Shown: piece after piece, positions 51,765 to 59,593 of the stretch
How positions within the stretch are numbered: position 1 is the first letter of the stretch
Layout of the letters: every line of letters starts with the position of its first letter
Assembly: GCA_963833835.1 (NCBI GenBank)
Contig: CAWHZI010000007.1
Coordinates: 310,001 to 374,000, forward strand
Source: Bog-532 sp963833835
GTDB taxonomy: Bacteria > Actinomycetota > Actinomycetes > Streptosporangiales > Streptosporangiaceae
Length of the DNA stretch: 64,000 bases
Direction of reading: 5' to 3'
Position numbers and translations under genes: made by a program
The notes under the pieces: generated by a model
What the model was told of the DNA's origin: nothing
Seen by the model: the letters and a program-made list of their open reading frames with translations, nothing else
The model's database searches: none

Positions 51765-52619
51765 TCAGCGCAGGCCGTGCTGGCCGGCGAAGGCGCTGAG
51801 TTCCTTTTTCTGCTCGGCCAGGTCGGCTGTAGTAGGACTGACGATCACGCGGGTGACACCGTCAGCGGCCAGAGCGACCACCTCGTCCGGGGTCATCGCG
51901 GTGTTGCCCCAGCGGGTGTACTCCAGCGCGTCGGCGTCACGCCCGGCCGCGCGGGCGCTCTCGCGCATCAGGGCGAGTTGGGCCGTGCGCTGTTCGTCGT
52001 TGATCCCCCCGCCGGGGAAGTATCCGTCGCCGCGCAGCCCGGCCCGGCGAGCGGCGGCCGAGCTGGACCCGCCGACGTGGATGGGCAGCGTGCGAGCCTG
52101 GTACGGCTTGGGGAAGCTGCACAGGTCAGTGAACGAGTAGAACTCCCCGTCGAAACTCACCCCATCGGCGTCCCCGGCCCACAGCAGCCGCAGCACGTCG
52201 ATCGCCTCGTCGGCGCGGCGGCCACGGGTGTGGAAGTCAACCCCGGCCGCCTCGGCTTCCTTGGCCAGGGCGCCGACGCCGATCCCGAACAGCCGCATCC
52301 GGCCCCGGGACAGCTGATCGATCGTGGCCAGCCGCTTAGCCAGCACGACCGGCTGATGGAACGGCAGCAGCAGCACCGACGTGCCCAGGATGAGCTGCTC
52401 GGTGACCCCGGCCACGAAGCTCAGCACCTCAAGCGGATCGGCGATCGGCGTGTCCGGGGCGATCGGCATCCGGCCCAGCGTCACCCCCGGGTACAGCGCG
52501 ATGTGCTCGGTGGTGAAGAACGACTCGAACCCGCACCGCTCCGCGTGCTGCGCGAGCGCCGTGACCTGTTCAGGATCGATCCCGAACATGCCCGTGTGGT
52601 ACACCAATCCGAACTTCAT
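51765..52619 (-). CDS. LLM-class F420-dependent oxidoreductase
   Basis: 284 residues. Luciferase-like TIM barrel: MKFGLVYHTGMFGIDPEQVT, FFTTEHIALYPG, LILGTSVLLLPFHQPVVLAK, RLFGIGVGALAKEAEAAGVD and PIHVGGSSSAAARRAG. The Gly-Gly phosphate-binding segment and HIAL loop match the F420 subgroup. Hydride transfer with F420 to an unknown substrate. It stops 3 bases past the membrane protein stop (convergent). Confidence 0.9.
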   Translation of the reverse strand: MKFGLVYHTGMFGIDPEQVTALAQHAERCGFESFFTTEHIALYPGVTLGRMPIAPDTPIADPLEVLSFVAGVTEQLILGTSVLLLPFHQPVVLAKRLATIDQLSRGRMRLFGIGVGALAKEAEAAGVDFHTRGRRADEAIDVLRLLWAGDADGVSFDGEFYSFTDLCSFPKPYQARTLPIHVGGSSSAAARRAGLRGDGYFPGGGINDEQRTAQLALMRESARAAGRDADALEYTRWGNTAMTPDEVVALAADGVTRVIVSPTTADLAEQKKELSAFAGQHGLR

Positions 52620-52647
52620 AGCCCCGCACGCTAACAGCCGACCGGCC

Positions 52648-54096
52648 TCACCGGGTGGGCAGGTCGAACGGGCGCAGGTAGGGGGTCGGCTGGTAGCGGG
52701 TGAACTCCGGACCGGTCGCGACGACCGAGCTGCCGGACGAGAAGATGTTGTACGTCGGGCCCAGGTCGGCGGCGGCGGCGTTGAGGTGGCCGGGGGTCAG
52801 CGCGGCCTGGTTCCAGTGCCCGGTGTTCAGCCGGTTCAGCAGCGTCTGGGCCGCGGTGATCGTCTCGGCCGGGGTGAACGCGCAGTGCCCGGCGCGGTGC
52901 ACGAAGATCTGGGCCAGCTTCGCGCCGTCGCCTGCCCGGTCGACGACCTGCCGGTAGGCCTGCTCGTTCTCCGGCACGACCAAGCCGTCGCCCGTGGTGT
53001 GCATGGTCAGCACCGGCACCGACAGCTTGCCGTTGAAGCTGATGTTCTGGGCCAGGTACTTCACCGCGGCCGGGCTGGCGCTGATCCGGGCCGCGTGGTT
53101 GAGCTTGCTCAGGTCGGCCGACAGGTTCAGCCCGGCCGCCTTGTACAGCGCGGCCACCTCGCCGTGATCCGCGGACTTCTCGAACTGGGTGACGTAGTTG
53201 ACCCCGGTGTTCCACGACGGGTTGCCGCCCGCCCGCCCCTCCAGCTCGGCCCGGAAGGCGAACACGAACGGGAAGTCGACCTGGGTGTCCCACTGGTACT
53301 GGTTGGCCTCCTGCGCGGTGACGTCACTGGCCGCGGGCTCGGCCGACAGCGGCGTGAACCAGCCTGGCGTGTCGCCCAGCGCGGCGGCCAGCGCCAGCCG
53401 GGCCCGGCCCTGCGGCGTCTGCTGCGCGGTGGCTGCGGCGGTCTCGGCTCCGGTCAGGTTCGCGGTCGGGTTGGTGATGTTCACGACCTGTACCGACGGG
53501 TCGACCAGCTGCTGGAACCCGAACTCCGAGTCCAGCGCGGTGTTCCAGGTCGCGACCCCGCCCGACAGCACGCCGCACATCGGCAGCGCGGCGTTGAACA
53601 GCCTGGGGTACTGCTGGATCAGCCCGGCGGTGATGATCCCGCCCAGCGAGTGCCCCCAGGCGATGGTCCGGGACGGCGTGCGGTACGTCCGGTTGAACAC
53701 CCCGAGCGTGCTGACCTGGTCCGGCAGCGCCTGCTGGATGGCCCACCCGGTGCTGGCGTAGGACGAACCCGCCAGCGCGTACCCGTGGCTGAGCATCCAG
53801 CTCGCGGTGACCGGATCCCCGGCATCCTCGGCCGGGTTGGACGCGCCCGGCGTCACGTAGCCGTGGCTGTACAGGAACAGCGTCCCGTTCCAGTGCCCGG
53901 ACGGGCACTGGATCAGGTAGGTGGCACCGTCCGGCAGCGTGCCGTTCACCGTGGTGACCGCCCCGGACGAGCCGCAGCCCGCCGTCCCGTCTGGGCCCGC
54001 CGAACCGGCCTGGCCGGCCAGGGCGGGCGCGGCCAGCCCCAGGACCAGCGCGATCGCGGTCAATACCAACACAGCCCAACGGCTTCGCCTGATCAC
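52648..54096 (-). CDS. Secreted alpha/beta-hydrolase (tannase/feruloyl-esterase-like or lipase)
   Basis: 482 residues from GTG 54096, with GGAG 7 bases upstream. The signal peptide is VIRRSRWAVLVLTAIALVLG to APALA. GTLFLYSHGYVTPG, Ser nucleophile in AWGHSLGGIIT, and a late His in RAGHCAFTPAETITA. Paired Cys (AGCGSSG, IQCPSG, PMCGVL) suit an exported protein. The substrate is not clear; similar actinobacterial proteins are called DUF6351-like or esterases. Confidence 0.82.
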   Translation of the reverse strand: MIRRSRWAVLVLTAIALVLGLAAPALAGQAGSAGPDGTAGCGSSGAVTTVNGTLPDGATYLIQCPSGHWNGTLFLYSHGYVTPGASNPAEDAGDPVTASWMLSHGYALAGSSYASTGWAIQQALPDQVSTLGVFNRTYRTPSRTIAWGHSLGGIITAGLIQQYPRLFNAALPMCGVLSGGVATWNTALDSEFGFQQLVDPSVQVVNITNPTANLTGAETAAATAQQTPQGRARLALAAALGDTPGWFTPLSAEPAASDVTAQEANQYQWDTQVDFPFVFAFRAELEGRAGGNPSWNTGVNYVTQFEKSADHGEVAALYKAAGLNLSADLSKLNHAARISASPAAVKYLAQNISFNGKLSVPVLTMHTTGDGLVVPENEQAYRQVVDRAGDGAKLAQIFVHRAGHCAFTPAETITAAQTLLNRLNTGHWNQAALTPGHLNAAAADLGPTYNIFSSGSSVVATGPEFTRYQPTPYLRPFDLPTR

Positions 54097-54243
54097 GACC
54101 ACGCTCCATCGTCTAGGACGCGAATGTACGGCTACGCCAAGGACAATAACGTGAATCGCACGAAATGCCACGCTCACGAAGTGAGTCTTTTAGCCCCGAA
54201 AAATAAGCAGCGCCGCGCACTCCTCGTAGCGCACACTGGCCAA

Positions 54244-54786
54244 GTGGGTGATCGTCTTGATGCCGCATCACCGGACCCGCTCACGGGGCTGGCCGGAGCG
54301 CCGCGCCTGCTCTGGCCGACGACCGCGGTCCGGGACTCCTACCTGGCCGGTGAACGGGAGAACAGCCTGGACAACGGCACCCCGCTGGACTGGCTGGACC
54401 GGGCCGCCGATGATTTCGCCGCCCACGTGCGGGAGCGCCGCGGCGTGCGCACCCGCTGGGGGGTCCCGTCCACCGCGTACTGGTACGTCGCGGGCCGGGA
54501 GTACCTGGGCACGCTGATCGTCCGGCACCGGCTCACCCCGGAACTGACCCGGATCGGCGGCCACATCGGCTACCACGTGGTGCCGCCGTGGCGCCGGCGG
54601 GGGCACGCGACCCGGATGCTCGCGGCCGGTCTGGCCGAGTGCCGCGCCCTGCGCCTGGCTCGGGTGCTGGTCACCTGCGACGCCGGCAACGAGCCGTCTC
54701 GCCGGGTGATCCTGGCCAACGGCGGGGTCCCCGACGACCCGTCCGGCCACGAAGACCGCTTCTGGATCGAGCTCGGTGCCGCCTAG
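54244..54786 (+). CDS. GNAT-family N-acetyltransferase
   Basis: 180 residues if started at GTG 54244; GTG 54181 is also in frame and neither has an SD. The N-terminus PRLLWPTTAVRDSYLAGERE and GGHIGYHVVPPWRRRGHATR, then LAECRALRLARVLVTCDAGN and EPSRRVILANGG match the family of predicted acetyltransferases (COG3981 type). Acceptor unknown. Its TAG overlaps the convergent MerR stop by 4 bases. Confidence 0.83.
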   Translation: MGDRLDAASPDPLTGLAGAPRLLWPTTAVRDSYLAGERENSLDNGTPLDWLDRAADDFAAHVRERRGVRTRWGVPSTAYWYVAGREYLGTLIVRHRLTPELTRIGGHIGYHVVPPWRRRGHATRMLAAGLAECRALRLARVLVTCDAGNEPSRRVILANGGVPDDPSGHEDRFWIELGAA

Positions 54787-55292
54787 GACTCCAGCGGCAG
54801 CCGTTGGCCGTGCAACTGCTGGTGGGATCGTGACAGCGGCTGGCCGGCCAGCCGGGCGGTGACGCCGGCGTTGAAGTTGGGGCATTGAGTGATGTCCTCG
54901 TGGGGGCAGTTCAGCCCGTGCCTGATGGCATCGCGGGCCGCCTGCGCCGTGGCGATCTGCTCGTCGAGTTCCGCGAGTTTGCGCCGGGCCAGCCTGCTCC
55001 ATTCACCAGACGCGCTCTTGTCCGAGGCCATGAGGGTCTTCTGCTCGGCCAGGGTGAACCCCGCGTCGCGGTAGAGCAGGATGGCGCCGACGAGCCGGGC
55101 CGCTGATTCGGGGTAGCGGCGCTGCCCCGAGATCCTGGCCGGCTGGGGGAGCAGGCCGAGTTCCTCGTAGTAGCGCAGGGTCGAGGTGGTCACTCCCGCG
55201 CGGCGGGCCAGTTCACCGATGGTGAGCGATGCGGGCGGGTTGACTTCAGGTGCGCATGAAGGCGTTGACTGCCGGCCATGGGAAGACGACAT
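54783..55292 (-). CDS. MerR-family transcriptional regulator
   Basis: 169 residues from ATG 55292. HTH ASLTIGELARRAGVTTSTLR then YYEELGLLPQPARISGQRRY; dimer helix around 100-135; a C-terminal NCPHEDITQCPNF Cys/His segment could bind metal or thiol ligands. The first 22 residues are a poorly conserved leader. It is divergent from the methyltransferase gene, whose predicted MerR-type promoter lies inside this gene's first codons. Confidence 0.88.
   Translation of the reverse strand: MSSSHGRQSTPSCAPEVNPPASLTIGELARRAGVTTSTLRYYEELGLLPQPARISGQRRYPESAARLVGAILLYRDAGFTLAEQKTLMASDKSASGEWSRLARRKLAELDEQIATAQAARDAIRHGLNCPHEDITQCPNFNAGVTARLAGQPLSRSHQQLHGQRLPLES
55240..55270 (+). promoter_or_regulatory. 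Candidate MerR-type promoter for the methyltransferase
   Basis: TTGACT (55240-55245) and TTGACT (55265-55270, weak as a -10) are 19 bases apart. An inverted repeat CTTCA / TGAAG (55244-55261) is placed in the spacer with the same offset as in the SoxR promoter at 29.7 kb. ATG 55278 follows 7 bases later. Confidence 0.5.
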
Positions 55293-56009
55293 GAGGGAAG
55301 CATGCCACGGCCAGCGAAAGGCGCCGTGCCACGGGCCCTGACCGCGGCCATCGAGTACGGGGTCTCGCGGGCCGGGCTTGCCGCCGCCCGCGTCCTGGAC
55401 CGCGACGTCATCGGCCAGGCCCATGATCCCCACGGCCCGGCCGGGCGCGTGACCGCCTGGGAGATGGCCCACCGCCCGTCCAACCGGCAGCGCAGCCGCT
55501 GGGCCGTGTCACTGCTCGATATCCAGCCCGGCGACCGGGCCCTTGAGCTCGGCTTCGGCCCCGGCGTGGCCATCGCGGCACTGGCTCGCGCCGGCGCCGC
55601 TCACGTCTACGGCGTCGACCATTCCGGCGTGATGCTCCGGCAGGCGTCCAAGCGCAACGCCGCCGCCATCCGGGCCGGCCGGATCACGCTGATCAGGGCT
55701 TCGGCCGATCAGCTTCCCCCCGCCCTCGACGGTCCCTTCGACGCGATCCTGGCCGTCAACTCCCTCGGGTTCTGGCCCGCGCCCGGCCAGCGGATCGCTG
55801 AGCTGCGCCGGCGGCTCGCACCCGGCGGCCGCATGGCCATCGCCTCCCAGCCCCGCTGCCCCGGGGCCACGGCCGACACGTCCCGCGGCGCCGCCCGCGA
55901 AATCGAGGGCCTGCTGAGCGACGCCGGCTTCACCCACCTGAGCACTCACACCCTCCCTCTCAACCCCCCGGCGGTGTGTGTGCTGGCGCGACTCCGTCCG
56001 GAGGGATGA
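55278..56009 (+). CDS. Class I SAM-dependent methyltransferase
   Basis: 243 residues from ATG 55278 (leaderless candidate) or 235 from ATG 55302, which has GGAAG upstream. SAM motif ALELGFGPGVAIAALARAGA, then YGVDHSGVMLRQASKRNAAA, acidic-loop region and FDAILAVNSLGFWP (motif II/III). The substrate is unknown; the N-terminal helical region (residues 10-65) may confer it. Divergent from, and probably controlled by, the MerR gene. Confidence 0.85.
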   Translation: MGRRHEGSMPRPAKGAVPRALTAAIEYGVSRAGLAAARVLDRDVIGQAHDPHGPAGRVTAWEMAHRPSNRQRSRWAVSLLDIQPGDRALELGFGPGVAIAALARAGAAHVYGVDHSGVMLRQASKRNAAAIRAGRITLIRASADQLPPALDGPFDAILAVNSLGFWPAPGQRIAELRRRLAPGGRMAIASQPRCPGATADTSRGAAREIEGLLSDAGFTHLSTHTLPLNPPAVCVLARLRPEG

Positions 56010-56047
56010 CCCTCGCCGACCCAGCCAGCCACCAAGTACCCGCCATG

Positions 56048-56095
56048 TTGACGGGTGGTCATCTAAGCCTTAATGTCTTAATACCTTAAGACATT
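56048..56095 (+). promoter_or_regulatory. Promoter and GntR operator of the ABC operon
   Basis: TTGACG (56048-56053) and TAATGT (56071-56076), spacer 17. A perfect inverted repeat overlaps the -10: AATGTCTTAA (56072-56081) and TTAAGACATT (56086-56095) with 4 bases between. Position suggests autorepression by the YtrA-type GntR protein encoded 13 bases downstream. Confidence 0.8.
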
Positions 56096-56108
56096 GAGGA
56101 CGCAGAAC

Positions 56109-56501
56109 ATGATCAACTTTCGCATTGACGGCCGGTTGGCGGTACCGCCGTACCTGCAGATCGTGCAGCAGGTACGGCAGGCGCTGCGGATGGGCGTGCT
56201 GGAGGTGGGCGACAAGCTGCCCACGGTGCGCGAGGTCGTCGCGGCGACAGCCGTCAATCCCAACACGGTGCTCAAGGCCTACCGGGACCTGGAACGCGAA
56301 GGCCTGGTCCAGGCCCGGGCCGGGCACGGCACGTTCGTGCTGAACCGGCCGCCGGGGCCACCGCCCGGCACACACTCGCGGCTCGGCCAGAGCCTGGCCC
56401 GGTGGGTGCGGGAAGCCCGCGAGGCCGGGCTCGACGATGAGTCGATCGAATCGCTGCTGCGCGTCACGCTGCAGGCGGCACCCGAGGAGGAGATCGCATG
56501 A
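56109..56501 (+). CDS. GntR-family regulator, YtrA subfamily
   Basis: 130 residues from ATG 56109 (GAGGA 8 bases upstream). The wHTH is PPYLQIVQQVRQALRMGVLE, GDKLPTVREVVAATAVNPNT and RDLEREGLVQARAGHGTFVL; only a short helical C-terminus follows, as in YtrA repressors that sit in front of ABC transporter genes. Overlaps the ATPase gene by ATGA. Confidence 0.92.
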   Translation: MINFRIDGRLAVPPYLQIVQQVRQALRMGVLEVGDKLPTVREVVAATAVNPNTVLKAYRDLEREGLVQARAGHGTFVLNRPPGPPPGTHSRLGQSLARWVREAREAGLDDESIESLLRVTLQAAPEEEIA

Positions 56502-57394
56502 CCACGGTCATCCAGACCCGGGGACTGGCCAAGCAGTTCCGCCGGGTCACCGCCCTGAGCGACTGCGACGTCACCGTGCCCGAGGGCTGCATCTGCGCCC
56601 TGATCGGCCCGAACGGCGCGGGCAAGACCACGCTGCTGCGGCTGCTTTCCGGACTGGCCCGGCCGACCGCGGGCGAGATGAAGGTGCTGGGCAGCACGCC
56701 CCGCCAGGACCCGGCCTTCCTGGCCGAGGTCGGCTTTCTGGCCCAGGACATCCCGCTGTACCGGCGGTTCACCGCTGAGGAGCACATCAGTATCGGCGCG
56801 CACCTTAACCGCCGCTGGGACCCGGCCTTGGTGCGCGACCGGCTGAAGTCGCTGAACATCCCGCTGGACCGTGCCGCGGGCTCGCTGTCCGGTGGCCAGC
56901 GAGCCCAGCTCGCGCTGACGCTCACACTGGCCAAGAAACCCCGGCTGGTGCTCCTGGATGAACCCGTTGCCGCGTTGGATCCACTGGCCCGGCGGCATTT
57001 CCTGGCCACCATGGCCGACGCTGTCGCCGGCGACGGGCTGACCGTCGTGCTGTCCTCGCACCTGCTCGCGGACATGGAGCGGGTCGTCGACCACCTCATC
57101 CTGCTGTCCGCCTCCCGCGTTCAGCTGTGCGGCGACATCGACGCGCTGCTGGCCGAGCACCAGGTCCTGGTCGGACCGCGCAAGGACACCACCGCCATCG
57201 CCAGGACGCACACGATCGTGCAGGCCGTGCACACCGCCCGGCAGACCACGCTGCTCGTCCGCGGCCACGCCCCAGTCATCGATCCAGCCTGGGAAAGCTC
57301 CGAAGCCGGGCTCGAAGAGGTGGTGCTGGCCTACATGAGCCAGGACGCCGCACCCGCGATATCCCGCCTGGCCTCGATTGGGGAAGAACAATGA
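56498..57394 (+). CDS. ABC transporter ATP-binding protein (YtrB type)
   Basis: 298 residues. Walker A GPNGAGKTT, Q-loop FLAQDIPLYRRF, signature LSGGQRAQL, Walker B LVLLDEPVAALD and the switch His in LSSHLLAD. The C-terminal 80 residues form an extra domain common to export ATPases. Coupled to the GntR gene upstream and the permease downstream by ATGA overlaps. In Gram-positives such units are induced by cell-wall antibiotics or act in drug resistance. Confidence 0.94.
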   Translation: MTTVIQTRGLAKQFRRVTALSDCDVTVPEGCICALIGPNGAGKTTLLRLLSGLARPTAGEMKVLGSTPRQDPAFLAEVGFLAQDIPLYRRFTAEEHISIGAHLNRRWDPALVRDRLKSLNIPLDRAAGSLSGGQRAQLALTLTLAKKPRLVLLDEPVAALDPLARRHFLATMADAVAGDGLTVVLSSHLLADMERVVDHLILLSASRVQLCGDIDALLAEHQVLVGPRKDTTAIARTHTIVQAVHTARQTTLLVRGHAPVIDPAWESSEAGLEEVVLAYMSQDAAPAISRLASIGEEQ

Positions 57395-58389
57395 CCTGGC
57401 TCACCTGGCGGCAGTACCGGGTCCAGTTCGCCGTGGGCACGGCGATCCTGGCCGCGCTCTGCCTGCTGCTGGTCCTCACCGGCCTGCAGTTCGTCTCGCA
57501 ATACCACGCCATCATCACCGAATGCGCCTCCGGCGGCGGCAACGGCCAGCACGGCGCGAACTGCTCAAGTGGGGGAGGGTTGTTTGCTGGCGGCCCGACG
57601 GCCGGTTTTGTCAGCCTCATCGTGCTGGCCACGCCGGTCCTCGCCGGGCTGTTCCTGGGCGCCCCCATGGTGGCGGCCGAGTTCGAGGCCGGCACCACGA
57701 AGTTCGCCTGGATGCAGGGCATCACCCGCGCCCGCTGGCTCGCCGTCAAAGCTGGCTGGCTGCTGCTCGCCGCGGCGGCCTGGGGCGGCGTCCTCGCCGC
57801 CCTGACCACCTGGTGGGCCAGCCCGACCAACGCCGAGCACGGCAGCGAGTTCTACCCGGGCCGGTTCGACGTCCTCTATCTCGTGCCGGTGGCCTACGCG
57901 GTGTTCGCCATGGCGCTGGGCATCTGCGCCGGCGCGTTGATCCGTCGCACCGTGCCTGCGATGGCGGTCACCTTGGGCGGATTCATCGCGGCCCGTGTCG
58001 CGGTGACGCTCTGGCTGCGCCCGCACTACCTGAGCGCGGTCACGGTCACCCGCAGCCTGACCGGCTCGTTCACGCCGGCCGGCTCCTACTGGCTGATCCA
58101 CCAGGGCGTGCACAACCCGGCGGGCCAGCTGATCTCGGGGCTGAACGGGGAGGCACAGTTCAACGGGGTACCGATCGACTCCCTGCCCAGGGCCTGCGCG
58201 GGACTGGCCAACTCCCCGGACGTCACCTCCGCCTGCCGGGCTGCGCTCACTGGATTCCGCTCCTTCGTCACCTACCAGCCCGCCAGCCGGTTCTGGACGT
58301 TCCAGGGCATCGAGACTGGCCTCTTCGTCGTCCTCGCCGCCATCCTGCTGACCGTGACCGCCGTCGTGCTGATCCGCCGGGACGCCTGA
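57391..58389 (+). CDS. ABC transporter permease of the GntR operon
   Basis: 332 residues from ATG 57391. Six or so helices: FAVGTAILAALCLLLVLTGL at the N-terminus, then PTAGFVSLIVLATPVLAGLF with the ABC-2-type GAPMVAAEFEAGTTKFAWMQ coupling region, and a final helix before VLIRRDA. A large extracytoplasmic loop (about 235-305) has two Cys that could pair. Belongs with the ATPase gene; probably an exporter for an unknown substrate. Confidence 0.88.
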   Translation: MTWLTWRQYRVQFAVGTAILAALCLLLVLTGLQFVSQYHAIITECASGGGNGQHGANCSSGGGLFAGGPTAGFVSLIVLATPVLAGLFLGAPMVAAEFEAGTTKFAWMQGITRARWLAVKAGWLLLAAAAWGGVLAALTTWWASPTNAEHGSEFYPGRFDVLYLVPVAYAVFAMALGICAGALIRRTVPAMAVTLGGFIAARVAVTLWLRPHYLSAVTVTRSLTGSFTPAGSYWLIHQGVHNPAGQLISGLNGEAQFNGVPIDSLPRACAGLANSPDVTSACRAALTGFRSFVTYQPASRFWTFQGIETGLFVVLAAILLTVTAVVLIRRDA

Positions 58390-58402
58390 CCCCAGCTCGC
58401 CG

Positions 58403-59584
58403 TCACGCCGGCGGCTGGCGTCTGTCCTGACCCGGGTCGCTCAGGAACTGCCTCAGCGCTCGGTAGTAGGGCTCGATGGTGCTGATCTCGGCGTACTCGT
58501 CGGCCCCGTGCTGGCCTTCGCCGCCGACGCCGAACGCCACCGCCGCGATACCCAGGCTGCCGTAGAAGCGGCCGTCCCCGGCACCGTGTTTGCGCAGGAA
58601 ATCGGGCTGGTAGCGCTGGGCCAGGGCTGCGGCCTGGAGCCGGGCGATCTCGGGGCGGTCCCGGTCGGTGTGGTGCGGCGCGTCCAGCGAGTTGACCACC
58701 GCGCTGACTCCCGGCTCGCAGAAACTCTGCAGGTAGGCCGCGACTTCCGCAGCGGACCGCTCGTTAAAATCACGATCTTCGGACGGGAACCGGATATCCA
58801 GCCAGGCCTCCGCCTCGGCCGGGATCTGGTTCCGGGCCTGGTTCGGCGTGTGCACCCGGGCCAGGTTCACCGTCGTCCGCCACTCCTCGGCCATGGCCAC
58901 CGGGTAGCGGGCCAGCACCCGGTCCACGCTGCGCATCAGCTTGACCAGGGCGTTGTCGCCGAGCCACTGGTACGCGCTGTGGGCCCCGCGCCCGGCCGAC
59001 CGCAACGTGACCCCGAGCATGCCCTTGGAGTCGGTGACGATCCGCAGCCCGCTGGTCTCCCCGATGATCACGAACTGCCCGCGCACACCCCGCTCCAGCT
59101 GGTGCCGGGTGCCGTTCCGGCCGCCGGTCTCCTCGTCGGTGACCAGCTGCAACGCCACCGGATCGGGCAACGAGGCCGCCAGCTCGCGGAAGGCGAGCGC
59201 CTCGGCCAGCGCCGACACCTTCATGTCCTGCGCGCCCCGCGCGTACAGCCGGTCGCCATCGCGCCGGGCCGCGAACTGGTCTGCTGCTGCGGGCACCACA
59301 TCGAGGTGTCCGTTCAGAATTATTTTAAAAAGGTCATCCCAGCGCTGGCCCGCTGAGGCCTGCGGCGTTCCCGCTGGCCCGTGTCTTGCCGTTGACCGCG
59401 CCGCGTAGACCAGAGCGCTGGGCTTGCCGCCCGATTCGAACCGCTGCACGGTGAAACCGGGCCCCACGAAGTCCAGCACGTACTCCAGCGCCCGGTGCAG
59501 CTCCGCGGGCCGGGCCGCGGTGGACGGGATGGCCAGCAGCCCCCGCGCCGCCTCCAGGAACCAGTCCAGGTCGAAGTCGTCCAT
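58403..59584 (-). CDS. M20-family metallopeptidase (dipeptidase/deacylase type)
   Basis: 393 residues. Di-zinc ligands: LNGHLDVVPA, GAQDMK, DEETGG (catalytic Glu and ligand) and a late His in GEGQHGADEYAEI; the dimerisation domain lies between about 190 and 300 (RGAHSAYQWL). ArgE/DapE/CPG2-like, cleaving an acyl or peptidyl amide. The start is 9 bases after the TPP-enzyme stop, so it is the last gene of that operon. Confidence 0.9.
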   Translation of the reverse strand: MDDFDLDWFLEAARGLLAIPSTAARPAELHRALEYVLDFVGPGFTVQRFESGGKPSALVYAARSTARHGPAGTPQASAGQRWDDLFKIILNGHLDVVPAAADQFAARRDGDRLYARGAQDMKVSALAEALAFRELAASLPDPVALQLVTDEETGGRNGTRHQLERGVRGQFVIIGETSGLRIVTDSKGMLGVTLRSAGRGAHSAYQWLGDNALVKLMRSVDRVLARYPVAMAEEWRTTVNLARVHTPNQARNQIPAEAEAWLDIRFPSEDRDFNERSAAEVAAYLQSFCEPGVSAVVNSLDAPHHTDRDRPEIARLQAAALAQRYQPDFLRKHGAGDGRFYGSLGIAAVAFGVGGEGQHGADEYAEISTIEPYYRALRQFLSDPGQDRRQPPA

Positions 59585-59593
59585 CCGCCCGGC

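Noticed and set aside
54783..55472. Longer N-terminus for the MerR gene reaching 55472
   Set aside because: The extra 60 residues are antisense to the methyltransferase start and match no MerR leader.
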